From: JBBIWA01 sp037439425 | Lineage (GTDB): Bacteria; Acidobacteriota; Blastocatellia; RBC074 | DNA: 64,000 bases | Direction: 5' to 3' | NCBI GenBank assembly: GCA_037439425.1 | Contig: JBBIWA010000017.1 | Span: 1-64,000 of the forward strand | Shown here: piece by piece, positions 18,819-27,494 of the stretch | How positions within the stretch are numbered: position 1 is the stretch's first letter | Layout of the letters: each line of letters begins with the position of its first letter | Program-made: the position numbers and the translations under genes | The notes under the pieces: generated by a model | What the model was told of the DNA's origin: nothing | Database searches by the model: none | The model's input: the letters and a program-made list of their open reading frames with translations, nothing else

Positions 18819-19400
18819 TCAAAAGGTTGCCACTTTCAACATCAGGATCGCTACGACTATTGCCAGCCCGATGAGAGCGCGGTACTCGCGGTGACGAAGG
18901 TAAAGGTCGTGATCAAAAGCCCGCCTCTGGCCCGAGCGGTAGGGCGTCAAGCGTGGAATGAAGAGCGGCACATTGGCGGCGTAACGCGCATAGTCTTCAG
19001 GAAACAGTTGCCGCACGTGGGCCGCTTCTGCTTGCATCACCGGAACGTAAACTGCCAGAAAAGATCCTACCAGCAGCAGTCCCAGCCACCAACTGAGGCT
19101 GCTGACTGCGCAGCCCACAACTAAGAGAAAGCTTCCGAAGTAAAGCGGGTTGCGAGTATAAGCATACGGGCCGCTCATCGCCAGCTCGGCGTTCTTGCGA
19201 ACGTGCCCGGCAGCCCAGGCTCTGATGGCGATGCCACACAGCGAGATCACAGCCCCGATAGCCAGCGACAACCATGATGGGCGCGAAAAGAGCAGAAAAA
19301 GCGTCGTGACGATGAAGCCTAACGGTACGCGCCAGCGTTGTAGCGTTATCCTGATTGCCTCGCTTGTTGTCAGGGAACCATTCTCTGCTCTCATACTCAT
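18819..19400 (-). CDS. Isoprenylcysteine/phospholipid methyltransferase family membrane protein
   Basis: A 193-residue integral membrane protein with about four or five hydrophobic segments. The hallmark is ELAMSGPYAYTRNPLYFGSF, which in the ICMT/PEMT superfamily binds S-adenosylmethionine, followed by EAAHVRQLFPEDYARYAANV near the C-terminus. It likely methylates a lipid or a membrane-associated substrate. The ATG directly follows the stop codon of the heptosyltransferase-like gene (no gap), indicating translational coupling. Confidence 0.88.
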   Translation of the reverse strand: MSMRAENGSLTTSEAIRITLQRWRVPLGFIVTTLFLLFSRPSWLSLAIGAVISLCGIAIRAWAAGHVRKNAELAMSGPYAYTRNPLYFGSFLLVVGCAVSSLSWWLGLLLVGSFLAVYVPVMQAEAAHVRQLFPEDYARYAANVPLFIPRLTPYRSGQRRAFDHDLYLRHREYRALIGLAIVVAILMLKVATF

Positions 19401-20498
19401 TCAAGAGACTGAAGAGTGGGGGAGCGAGAAAAAACTCTCTCTCCTTCTCTTTGTCTTGCTCTCCCCAGCGTAGCGTTCCAAGCGCGTCACCACTGCTTGC
19501 CAGACCATTTCAACCGGCATCTGCATGCACGAAGTGTGGCCGCAACTACGGCGATAACAATCAACGCGGCATTCCAGGTCCCAGCGTTCGACCACCACAT
19601 CATCACGGGCCCACGGCCCATTGCGGCGCGAAGCGCTCGGCCCGTAAATACCGACGATGGGCGCGCGCGCCGCTGCGGCCAGATGCAATGGGCCGGTGTC
19701 GCCGCCGATGAAAAGCCTGGCACGCCGGGCCAGAGCGAAGAATTGCTTGAGCGTGGATTCCAACATTGTCGCGGCGCCAGTTCGAGTACGGGCGACGACC
19801 GCCTGCGCCAATGCTTCTTCACCCGGCCCGTAAGTGACTGCCGAGCGCAGGCCGTAATGTTGCCAGAGCCGGTCTGCTATCTCAGCAAAACCCGACACCG
19901 ACCACAACTTGGTTGGCCAGCCGCCGCCCGGATTGATAATGGCGAACTCTTCCTCAAAACGCGTTGCTTGCTCTTGAGCAAACCGCTCATCTGCTGGCGA
20001 GAGGTGGATGGGAAATTCGCAGTCGCCTTCGATGGAGAAACCAAGATGCGCTACCAGCGCAAGATTCTTCTTGATGATGTGCGCCTGATCATCGGCCTCG
20101 ACTCGTTCGGTGAGCAGCAACGCGCTGGCAGGTTCGCGCAGCGCGCGCGGAGCAAAGCCCACGCGGCGCGGCACCCCTGCCAACCACGCCAGCGCGGCTG
20201 ACTTGAGCAAGCCTTGAAAGTCAAGCGCAATCTCGAAGCGACCGCTACGCAAGCGCGTGAGCGCTGCCTTGATCGCCGCTCTCGTCTCACGGCTGGTCCA
20301 ATCCCTTCGCCACGTGCGCGTGTCTATCTCGATCAATTCATCGAGACAGGGATTGTCGCGCAAGAGACTGGCCGCGCCGCCGCGCTCGACGAGCCAGGCA
20401 AGATGGCTCGCTGCAGCAGCGCGCCGCAGCGCGGCCATCGCGGGCAAAGTATGCACCACGTCACCAATAGAGCCAAGTCTGACGATCAGAATCCGCAT
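19401..20498 (-). CDS. Glycosyltransferase family 9, heptosyltransferase-like
   Basis: A 365-residue GT9 protein. It starts MRILIVRLGSIGDVVHTLPA, the classical heptosyltransferase I opening, and contains INPGGGWPTKLWSVSGFAEI and FIGGDTGPLHLAAAARAPIV (ADP-heptose binding). Near the C-terminus the Cys-rich segment CRVDCYRRSCGHTSCM is also family-typical. It should transfer a heptose to lipid A/Kdo or another surface acceptor on the inner face of the cytoplasmic membrane. Located 22 bases after gmhB, which makes an ADP-heptose precursor, so the pair fits LPS inner-core synthesis. The exact acceptor is not proven. Confidence 0.92.
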   Translation of the reverse strand: MRILIVRLGSIGDVVHTLPAMAALRRAAAASHLAWLVERGGAASLLRDNPCLDELIEIDTRTWRRDWTSRETRAAIKAALTRLRSGRFEIALDFQGLLKSAALAWLAGVPRRVGFAPRALREPASALLLTERVEADDQAHIIKKNLALVAHLGFSIEGDCEFPIHLSPADERFAQEQATRFEEEFAIINPGGGWPTKLWSVSGFAEIADRLWQHYGLRSAVTYGPGEEALAQAVVARTRTGAATMLESTLKQFFALARRARLFIGGDTGPLHLAAAARAPIVGIYGPSASRRNGPWARDDVVVERWDLECRVDCYRRSCGHTSCMQMPVEMVWQAVVTRLERYAGESKTKRRRESFFSLPHSSVS

Positions 20499-20520
20499 CT
20501 CAGACTTCAGACCTCAGACC

Positions 20521-21153
20521 TCAGAGCTCAGACCTCTTCATCCTCTCCCCCCTCACTACTTCACTTCTGATTGGGCTGATCTCTGAGGTCTGAAATAAAA
20601 TCCATTTCACTGCTTCCAGCAAATTTTCCGCCACGTATTCTGGCTCGCGGGGCCAACTGGCACGTTGATATTCGTACTCGCCCAGACCGTAGCCGGTCAG
20701 CACCATCACGCCACGAGCGCCCGTTGCGTGCGCCATCTCAATGTCACGATAGCGGTCGCCCACGACGAAGCACTGCGTCAGATCGAGACCGAAATCCTGT
20801 GCCGCGCGCACAAGCAAGCCCGGCTTCGGCTTGCGGCAATCGCAGTCCTGACGATAAGGCGGCGAGCCAATCGTTGGATGATGCGGGCAATAGTAAATTG
20901 CGTCAAGTCGCGCCCCTTGTCGCTTGAGTGATTCTTCCAGTTGCCCGTGGATTTTCAGCAATAACTCCTCAGGGAAATAACCACGCGCCACGCCAGATTG
21001 ACTGGTGATCATAATCGCATGCCAGCCCGCTTTGTTGATGAGCCGCACCGCCTCAGCTGTGAATTCAAACAGTTGAAAGCGCGAGAGGTGATTGACGTAA
21101 CCCACCTCTTCATTCATCGTCCCATCTCGGTCAAGAAAAATCGCTCGCTTCAT
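20521..21153 (-). CDS. gmhB: D-glycero-D-manno-heptose 1,7-bisphosphate phosphatase
   Basis: A 210-residue HAD phosphatase. Motif I is FLDRDGTMNEE (nucleophile and acid Asp), motif II TSQSGVARGYF, the zinc-binding loop YYCPHHPT...DCDCRKPKPG with conserved Cys and His, and motif IV FVVGDRYRDIEMAHATG. It removes the C7 phosphate of heptose bisphosphate in ADP-heptose synthesis. First gene of the operon, with GGGGGAG before the ATG. The last 25 or so residues lie in DNA made of repeated CTCAGACCT-like words that continue past the stop, so the C-terminal tail may have been extended by repeat DNA. A tail of this kind is not typical of the family. Confidence 0.92.
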   Translation of the reverse strand: MKRAIFLDRDGTMNEEVGYVNHLSRFQLFEFTAEAVRLINKAGWHAIMITSQSGVARGYFPEELLLKIHGQLEESLKRQGARLDAIYYCPHHPTIGSPPYRQDCDCRKPKPGLLVRAAQDFGLDLTQCFVVGDRYRDIEMAHATGARGVMVLTGYGLGEYEYQRASWPREPEYVAENLLEAVKWILFQTSEISPIRSEVVRGERMKRSEL

Positions 21154-21239
21154 CTTGCTCCCCCGCTATTAGTTCATTCTATAGAATTCACGGAAAATAA
21201 ACCACGAAGATCGCAAGGATCACAAAGCCAGACAAACAG

Positions 21240-22195
21240 GCAGCAATTCCCGCTCAAGCGGGAAACGAGGGGCCTCAAGTGCCGCTTGTGTGCCTCACTG
21301 AGTCAGATGGCACACCGATCGCGGAATATCGTAGATAGTAGCGGCAGCAAACGGCCGCCGCCCCAGCTTCGAGGAAGCTTGGTTGCCCGCAAGTGGGCTC
21401 TCGGTACCGCTGATTGAAACGTGGGCCGCTTCGTCGCCATCTTTCTCCCCTCGCTGCGGAGCGTTGCCTGAGTAAGAACTGTTGGGTTCTCTGCTCAAAT
21501 GCCACAACCACAATGCTGCGAGAGCTCTCCACGACGAGCTTGGAAAGACCTACGCACAAGACCGTCCACAAGGAGCGCCGCGATAAGCCTTCAGGAGACT
21601 TATGACAGAGCTGAGCGGCGTGCCTCCAACGCCTGGTGCGCTAAACACGCCGGCCCATTGAGAGGCCACGGCCTTGCGCCGTGGAGTTTCACGTTTGTGG
21701 CTAACATCAACGTTTTTTCCTAAACGCTCTCAATTCGCGCTTACAGTAGCCAGGATCGTGAGACTCCACTTTGAATTTCGGATTGCGAATTGCGGATTTG
21801 GTAGCAAGGATCGTGAAACTCCACGGCGCAAGGCCGTGGTCTCTTCGAGCCGCTGTGATCTGTTTGGTAGCCAGGATCGTGAGACTCCACGCAAGGCCGT
21901 GGCATCTTTGCGGCAAAATGTCGGGGCCGCCGGCGCGCGCCTATTGGTGCCACCACCACCACCTGTGAATAATGCGTCTCGCCGTCCTTGCCCCACGCGC
22001 ACGCTCACCAATGCGCTTAAACTCATCAACCACCACTTGTGAATAACGCGCCTCGCCCCTCTTGCCCTCGCGCTTCAAACTTCCAGCAGAGTTGATCTTC
22101 GCCTAATGAAAATATTCGCTTGAAGCTGAAAGCGAGCGGGTAGTACTTCCCACCACTCGGTCACAAACCGCACCCTCTATCCAACTCTCAGCCGT
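21240..22195. repeat. Composite non-coding repeat, copy B
   Basis: Second copy of the element at 9421-10155. The first 190 bases are nearly identical to copy A. Hairpin units lie at 21665-21704 in one orientation and at 21746-21769 (truncated), 21801-21840 and 21867-21903 in the other; the last has lost three bases from its hairpin. The end region (about 22030-22190) matches copy A through the segment AATGAAAATATTCGCTTGAA. Copy B is about 220 bases longer, with an extra block at 21447-21655. No transposase frame, clear terminal inverted repeat or target duplication is seen. Confidence 0.8.
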
Positions 22196-22937
22196 CCGCC
22201 CGAGGACCTCAGGCTGTGACCTGCCGCAAAGACTCGGTCAGCGCCCCGCCCAAGCTATCTCGCATCTGCGTATCAGAGGCTATCTCCTCTGCCTCAAAGA
22301 CTCGTTCCAGCTTCCGCTCGCCCAGCCTTGTTCTTCATTCCTCGCTGATACTCAAGCAAGCTCGGGTATTGAAAGAAGAACGATCGCAAAGATGCTGAAG
22401 TGTCACCCCAGCCATTGAGGAAATTGCCGCGGTCTCGTGCTCACGACTCTCAAGGACTCGCTTGAAGAATTCAAGGTAAGCAAATTTCGAAAAGCCTCAA
22501 AAGTTAAACTCTTGAGTGGTCTGATGGGGGGAGATTAATGCTTTTCACCTCTCGTGCGCTTATTTCAGAACCTCTCAGAGGTTCAAGCGCAGAACCTCTT
22601 TGTGCTCATTCAACTATTTACAGCCGTATCCGGCTAAGCGGGAATTGCTGGCTGGTGATAGAACCTTTGTCAGCTCAGCTTGACGATCTGGATAATGCTT
22701 GACGAAATGCGGCCGGAAAGGAGACTCTATAGTCACTTCCGCGGGATCAATACGGAGCGGCTGGAGGGAAGTCTGACTGTGTGCGTATGGGGCCGGGTAT
22801 TGGCTAAGTAGTTTGTGAGATGAGCCTCTCCCTGAAATTAGGAAACCGCAGCGCGTGATGTCCGACCGACTTCAGTTTGTCTTTGGCTCTCTATGCTCTC
22901 TGTGGTTGCAGCTCTGATGGGAGACGGATTTTTTGTT
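22196..22937. other. Intergenic region without a convincing gene
   Basis: About 740 bases between composite repeat B and the tRNA gene. The only structure I see is a small perfect inverted repeat, GAACCTCT-C-AGAGGTTC (22568-22584), with a further AGAACCTCT just after it. Open frames are short and lack ribosome binding sites. No known RNA family is recognised. Confidence 0.45.
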
Positions 22938-23014
22938 TGGTCCCAGGAGCCGGGCTCGAACCGGCGACCTACGGGTTATGAATCCGTCGCTCTGACCAAC
23001 TGAGCTATCCTGGG
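22938..23014 (-). tRNA. tRNA with CAT anticodon, probably elongator tRNA-Met
   Basis: Read on the minus strand from 23014: acceptor CCCAGGA, TA, D-stem GCTC with a 9-base loop, anticodon arm ACGGA-TTCATAA-CCCGT, a 5-base variable loop, T-arm GCCGG-TTCGAAC-CCGGC, acceptor TCCTGGG, discriminator A, then an encoded CCA (22938-22940). The body is 74 nt. Four of five anticodon-stem pairs are Watson-Crick; the pair next to the loop is A-C. It lacks the three G-C pairs of initiator tRNA, so elongator Met is the best call; tRNA-Ile2 (lysidine-modified CAT) cannot be excluded. Confidence 0.95.
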
Positions 23015-23023
23015 ACAATTCCT

Positions 23024-23053
23024 AGTATCTCCCGATCAGCCCCTAACTGGCAA
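23024..23053 (-). promoter_or_regulatory. Candidate promoter of the tRNA gene
   Basis: On the minus strand, TTGCCA (23048-23053), an 18-base spacer and GATACT (23024-23029), ending about 10 bases before the mature tRNA 5' end. Position and spacing fit a sigma70-type promoter. Confidence 0.45.
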
Positions 23054-23279
23054 GGCAAAACAATTTAGCAGATCCCCGTCCGATGAGCCAGAGGGGCAGG
23101 GGAAAAATTTCGCCCGGAGCAACCCGCCTTTCTGGGGCCCGGTGAACTTTCATCTGGTCTGACAGCGACAGCCCATGCTATAGTTTAGCCTGACCCAGCG
23201 CCCAGCTTATCCCCTCTTGCTTGCGCTGGGTCTGAAGAGTCACGCCCCGCAGGAGCCCCTGATTATTAGCAGATCACTA

Positions 23280-23915
23280 TCAGCCCCTGGTCTGCGAGGC
23301 CGCAACGGACAACCCGGAGGCAACAATCTGCTGCAATCGTGAGGAGTGTTCTAAGAGATAAGTTTTCACCGCTGCTCTATCTGATGGTGGTGTGAGATAG
23401 ACTGGCTCGTGATAGATCACGACGATCTTGCGCGGGCGCGGGAAGCGGTGTAGTGGCGAGAAAGCTTTATCACCACCCACGATCGTTACTGGCAAGATCG
23501 GAGCCTGAGCATCAAGTGCCAGACGCACCACTCCGGGTTTGAACGGCCCGGGTTCACCATTCCGGGTGCGCCCCCCTTCAGGGAAGATCATCAGTGTCTC
23601 ACGATTGCGCAAATAGATCAGCGCCTGGCGCAGCGCGGCTCGGTCACCACTATCCAGCTTGACCGGAAACGCGCCGAGCAGACGAATCAGGCGACCTAAG
23701 AGCGGCACCGAAAAGACTCGCTCCCAGGTCATGTAACGTAGCCGGTAGCGAAAAGGTAACGAGACCCAAAGTGGATCGAGGTAACTCGTATGATTGGGAG
23801 CCAGAATCAACGGCCCCTGGCGTGGAATATGCTCGAGTCCGCGAAACTCGATGCGGAAGTAGAGCCAGCACAGCGTATAGCAGATAATGCGGATAAGCGG
23901 GAATAACAATTTCAT
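23280..23915 (-). CDS. plsC: 1-acyl-sn-glycerol-3-phosphate acyltransferase (PlsC-like)
   Basis: About 211 residues. An N-terminal hydrophobic segment (LLFPLIRIICYTLCWLYF) anchors it to the membrane. The catalytic HX4D motif is NHTSYLD, followed by the glycerol-phosphate-binding motif MIFPEGGRTRNGEPGPFKPG and APILPVTIVGG. It acylates lysophosphatidic acid to phosphatidic acid in phospholipid synthesis. The frame extends to an ATG at 23942, but neither that nor ATG 23915 has a well-spaced ribosome binding site; 23915 gives the more typical N-terminus. Confidence 0.9.
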   Translation of the reverse strand: MKLLFPLIRIICYTLCWLYFRIEFRGLEHIPRQGPLILAPNHTSYLDPLWVSLPFRYRLRYMTWERVFSVPLLGRLIRLLGAFPVKLDSGDRAALRQALIYLRNRETLMIFPEGGRTRNGEPGPFKPGVVRLALDAQAPILPVTIVGGDKAFSPLHRFPRPRKIVVIYHEPVYLTPPSDRAAVKTYLLEHSSRLQQIVASGLSVAASQTRG

Positions 23916-23990
23916 CTTCTTGGGAAATCCCTGACTATGCACGCAGACGGCGTGCTCATCTGTGAGCTACTGGCCGATGCCAAGAAACTG

Positions 23991-24008
23991 GCACGCTTAG
24001 AAGCGTGC
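23991..24008. repeat. REP-like palindrome GCACGCTT-AG-AAGCGTGC
   Basis: An 8-bp perfect hairpin in the divergent spacer between plsC and the DUF4388 gene, followed by GCACCC. Close relatives occur at 28300-28316 and 53953-53969, and a variant at 28246-28263, so this is a dispersed palindrome family. Confidence 0.7.
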
Positions 24009-24171
24009 GCACCCGGCAAGCTTTCATCGCTTCCAGGGCATCTTCTACCGATGAGCCAGATAATCTCTTCGGTGACGCAGTTTTGACATGGGCTGGAACC
24101 CAGCGCCTGGGGCTGTAGCAACCGGCTAATTTTTATCTCGCAGTTCAAATTATCGCAAGTGGAGAACTCTC

Positions 24172-25758
24172 ATGAGCAAAGCCCCCCGATCGCGATCCCT
24201 GATGCGAGGTTCGTTACTGGAATTCGGCCTGCCTGATGTGATGCGGATGATCTACACCTCGCGGCTCACTGGCGAGTTGCTGTTGGTCAAAGATGTGACG
24301 CGGCGGCGGGTCTTTTTCGAGTTGGGGCGTGCCATCTTCGCTTCTTCCAATCGCAAAGGAGACCGGTTGGGAGAATTCTTGCTGCGACGTGGCGAGATTT
24401 CGCAGACGACCTTCGAGCTGGTGACGGCTTCGCTGACGCGCGAGCGCCGCTTTGGCAGCGTGTTGGTGGAGAAGGGATTGATTAGCGAGGAGCGGCTGGC
24501 AGAGCTGGTACGTGATCAGATTCTCTCGATCATCTATTCACTCTTTGAATGGACCAAAGGCGAGTTTGAATTCATCGAGCGCCCACACAGCATTCCGGCC
24601 GATCTCAAACTCGATCTCTCGATGGCTGACCTGATTTTGGAAGGTGTGCGCCGCATCCGCGACTTTGGCGTAGTCAGGCGCGGCCTTGGTGATCTCAATC
24701 GCTTGATCGGCCCTTCGACCGACGCGCTGCTGCGCCTGCAAGCGGCTTCACTCAAACCGCAGGAACGAGAACTGCTCAACCAGATCACTGCGCCCACCGA
24801 TATTCTCTCAATTCTGGTCTTCAGCCAGCAACCGGCCGCCGCAGTGGTACGGGCGCTTTACGGGTTGCTTTCGGCTGGTTTTCTGACCCATCTGCCACCT
24901 CCGGTCATCTCTCAGGACACTGGGATGATGACTGTCACCGTGTTGGAAGAACCGGCTTCTTCACCGCCAGAGAGCGTGTTGTCTGCAGAATCGGACGCGC
25001 TTCCGGAGCGGTCAGAAGAGAACTGGCGCGCCGAGCTCGAAAGCTGTAGAGCGCGTCTCCAGGCTGAGGACCCTTATCTCCGGCTGGGTCTTGCTCGAGG
25101 AGCGACAAACGAGCAGCTTCAGGAGGCCTATTACAAGCTCTCACGCCAATTTCACCCCGACCGGTTCCGGCAGGCTTCACAGAGCCTGCGCGAAGAGGTC
25201 GAAAGAGTCTTCGCTCAGATCACTCAGGCTTACCATCAGGCGCGAGCAGAAAATCAAGGAGCCGGGCAAGTGCTCTCGACCGATTCAGGAACGACCCTGC
25301 GGTTGGCCGATCTTGGCACAGGCCAGATAATGGCCCCCCCCACGCTAGAATCGTCCCACCGCTGGCAGGCTGAAGCTGAAAAGGCCTACCACGAAGGAGC
25401 CAAACATCTGGTTGCCGGCCGCTACACCGAAGCCGCAGAGTGTTTGAGCCGGGCAGTACGCCTTAACCCGCAGGTAGCGAAATATCATTGCTCGCTGGCG
25501 ATCGCACTCTCCAAAAATCCGCAGCGCCGCAAGGAGGCTGAACAACACTTCCTGCGCGCGATCCAGCTCGATCCACACAATGCGCAAAATCACGCCTTGC
25601 TGGGCAACCTCTACGCTGGCCAGGGCATGGTACGTCGCGCCGAATCACACTACCGGCAATCGCTCAAACTCGATCCGAACAATCAGCTCGCGCTCAAAGG
25701 ACTCGAAGCGCAACGCCTCGACAACAGTCTGTTTTCCCGGTTCACCATCAGGAAATAA
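24172..25758 (+). CDS. DUF4388 - J-domain - TPR fusion protein
   Basis: A 528-residue soluble protein in three parts. Residues 10-160 match DUF4388 (PATAN-like): MRGSLLEFGLPDVMRMIYTS, TGELLLVKDVTRRRVFFELG, GEFLLRRGEIS and SIIYSLFEWTKGEFEF. Residues 299-357 form a J domain, DPYLRLGLARGATNEQLQEA with HPD at 328-330, which would stimulate an Hsp70. Residues 400-512 hold about three TPR units (AEKAYHEGAKHLVAGRYTEA; RAIQLDPHNAQNHALLGNLY). DUF4388 proteins are linked to two-component and gliding or motility signalling in deltaproteobacteria and Acidobacteriota. The likely role is a scaffold that recruits DnaK, but the client is unknown. The ATG follows AAGTGGAGAACTCTC, giving a GGAG site. Confidence 0.88.
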   Translation: MSKAPRSRSLMRGSLLEFGLPDVMRMIYTSRLTGELLLVKDVTRRRVFFELGRAIFASSNRKGDRLGEFLLRRGEISQTTFELVTASLTRERRFGSVLVEKGLISEERLAELVRDQILSIIYSLFEWTKGEFEFIERPHSIPADLKLDLSMADLILEGVRRIRDFGVVRRGLGDLNRLIGPSTDALLRLQAASLKPQERELLNQITAPTDILSILVFSQQPAAAVVRALYGLLSAGFLTHLPPPVISQDTGMMTVTVLEEPASSPPESVLSAESDALPERSEENWRAELESCRARLQAEDPYLRLGLARGATNEQLQEAYYKLSRQFHPDRFRQASQSLREEVERVFAQITQAYHQARAENQGAGQVLSTDSGTTLRLADLGTGQIMAPPTLESSHRWQAEAEKAYHEGAKHLVAGRYTEAAECLSRAVRLNPQVAKYHCSLAIALSKNPQRRKEAEQHFLRAIQLDPHNAQNHALLGNLYAGQGMVRRAESHYRQSLKLDPNNQLALKGLEAQRLDNSLFSRFTIRK

Positions 25759-25817
25759 GCTCCTGTTCATCGAACAGTCCACCGCAGTGGCACTTCATTG
25801 GCACTCTGGAAATCATC

Positions 25818-25869
25818 AGTAGTCAGCATTCAGTAGCAGCTACTACTCACCTCCTGACTCTTGACTACT
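25818..25869. terminator. Inverted repeat between convergent genes (possible terminator)
   Basis: AGTAGTCA (25818-25825) pairs with TGACTACT (25862-25869), with a smaller hairpin AGTAG-CAG-CTACT inside. It lies between the DUF4388 and PAP2 genes and overlaps the last PAP2 codons. The whole spacer is built of CAGTAG/TGACT-like words. Confidence 0.4.
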
Positions 25870-26820
25870 AGTGAGAGGCGCGCCAGCTTTCTCAGGCCCC
25901 TTGTTGCTTCCGCACAACTTAGCTCCAAGATAGCATCCCACCACTCCCATCATCCATCCAGCCACTACGTCCACCGCATAGTGGTAGCGGCCATAAACCG
26001 TAGCCACGCAGATCGAGAGCACCAGCGGCGTGAGCGCGTAGCCGAGACGGGGCGCACAGCGATAAGCCGAAATCAGCACCACCACTGAACCGGCTACGTG
26101 TGTGCTCGGAAACGCCCCGCCGTGCACGCGCGCGTGCTTCTCGATCAGATTGATCAATGCCGTAAATGGCCCGCCTGCCAATTCGACCTGTTGCAAATCT
26201 CTGAGCTTGTGATAGGGCCCCTCGATGGGAAAAAGGATGAAACCGAGATAAGAGAGATAATAAGCTGCGCACATTGAGACGATAAAAGTCTCAAAGGCGC
26301 GCTCCCGAAAGCGCCACCACAAATAAGCCGCCCATCCCGGTATCAATAACAGATAGGTGGTATAAACCAACTGCATATACTCGTTCAGCCAGTAATTGCT
26401 CAACTGCTCTAGCCACAATGTGGGGTGGACACCGAAGAGCGCGTAATCTATCCGGATCAGCCAGTCATCGAACCAGCCCGGATGGATGGCATGCACCAGA
26501 TAGCCAATCTCTTCAAAGAAGAGACCAAAGAGCGCCACCGGATACCAGTGGCTGAGCAAGCGCGCTCTGCCTTCACGTCCCTGCGCCAGAGCTATAACCA
26601 TGGCGCTCAGGCCGCAGTGAAGGGACAAGATCACATTCCAGCGCGGCACATTGTCGCGCGTGATGATCACCAGCACACTGATGAAAGCGAGGTAGAGCAG
26701 AGTCAACCAATCGGCTGTGTTGAGACGGCTGAGGATCCGCCTCAGCATGTCAGCCCAGCGGCTGCGGTTGAGTAAGCAGGCTTTACTACTCGCGCGCGCG
26801 TCACATTCCATTTCGACCAT
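25843..26820 (-). CDS. PAP2-superfamily membrane protein (inositolphosphotransferase-like)
   Basis: About 325 residues with around six membrane segments. The PAP2 signature is split as in Ipt1/Aur1-like PAP2_3 proteins: GGAFPSTHVAGSVVV with the catalytic His, then YGRYHYAVDVVAGWMMG, where the second His pairs with Asp; an earlier FPIEGPYHKLRDL resembles the first motif. Family members transfer or hydrolyse phospho-headgroups of lipids. The frame overlaps the end of the HAD gene; the ATG at 26820 (or 26823, forming ATGA with its stop) has GGAGG just upstream, which decides the start against the upstream ATG at 26862. Third gene of an operon with a CDP-alcohol phosphatidyltransferase and a HAD-IB phosphatase. 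Confidence 0.85.
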   Translation of the reverse strand: MVEMECDARASSKACLLNRSRWADMLRRILSRLNTADWLTLLYLAFISVLVIITRDNVPRWNVILSLHCGLSAMVIALAQGREGRARLLSHWYPVALFGLFFEEIGYLVHAIHPGWFDDWLIRIDYALFGVHPTLWLEQLSNYWLNEYMQLVYTTYLLLIPGWAAYLWWRFRERAFETFIVSMCAAYYLSYLGFILFPIEGPYHKLRDLQQVELAGGPFTALINLIEKHARVHGGAFPSTHVAGSVVVLISAYRCAPRLGYALTPLVLSICVATVYGRYHYAVDVVAGWMMGVVGCYLGAKLCGSNKGPEKAGAPLTSSQESGGE

Positions 26821-27494
26821 CATTCCTCCGAGTTCGTGGCGATAAAATCTTCGATCATCCACTCCCTTCTTTTTGCCAGACGACGCAACCGCCGGTCGGG
26901 ATTGGCAGCGACCGGATAGCCGACCATAGCGAGCAGATAGCGATCAGCGTAACTGTCGGCATAGGCGAAAGAGCGCGTCAGGTCGAATGAGGCTGCGATA
27001 CTGAGCGCCATCAGAGAGTCGGCCTTCGCTGGACCATAGGGATGAATCCCTTTGATGCGTCCTGTCAACTGCCGGCCTGCAAGCTCTATCTCAGTGCCCA
27101 GACGCGCGCAAACGCCCAGGTGCTCAGCCAGCGGCTCGAGCAATAAATCAAGCGTCCCGGAAAGCAGAATGACGCAGTGTCCTGCCTGCCGGTGCCAGCG
27201 CAGGCGCTCAAGTGCCATCGGCAGCAGGCGCGGCGCAATCCTTTGCTCAAAGCAATCTCGCGCCAGGCGTTTCAAGCGGACCACTTCCCTGCCCTTGAGG
27301 TATGCTCTGTCAGCTCTGAGCCACGTGTGATCTGCGGCCAGCGCGCAAGCTGCCTTTGCCGCCAGATGCGCCACCTCGCGCAGGCGCAGTTCGCCGTATT
27401 GCCACAGGTAGTGAAAGAAAATGCGTTCAAGCGAAGTATTAGCGATGAGGGTGCCATCCACATCAAATACGGCAGCAATCTGCATCCTCGTCAT
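26820..27494 (-). CDS. HAD-IB family phosphatase (PgpC/SerB-like)
   Basis: About 224 residues. HAD motif I is AAVFDVDGTLIANTS, motif II VILLSGTLDLLLEP with the Ser-Gly pair, a motif III lysine in GPAKADSLMAL and motif IV FAYADSYADRYLL. Subfamily IB contains phosphoserine phosphatase and the phosphatidylglycerophosphate phosphatase PgpC. Next to a CDP-alcohol phosphatidyltransferase, a lipid-phosphate substrate is the better guess. ATG 27494 has GAGG eight bases upstream; ATG 27500 is too close to it. The start region, including the ribosome binding site, is duplicated 76 bases upstream (27548-27585), directly at the stop of the preceding gene. Confidence 0.88.
   Translation of the reverse strand: MTRMQIAAVFDVDGTLIANTSLERIFFHYLWQYGELRLREVAHLAAKAACALAADHTWLRADRAYLKGREVVRLKRLARDCFEQRIAPRLLPMALERLRWHRQAGHCVILLSGTLDLLLEPLAEHLGVCARLGTEIELAGRQLTGRIKGIHPYGPAKADSLMALSIAASFDLTRSFAYADSYADRYLLAMVGYPVAANPDRRLRRLAKRREWMIEDFIATNSEE

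Noticed and set aside
22938..23014. Initiator tRNA-fMet
   Set aside because: The anticodon stem lacks the three consecutive G-C pairs next to the loop, and the acceptor stem starts with a C-G pair instead of the usual C1-A72 mismatch.
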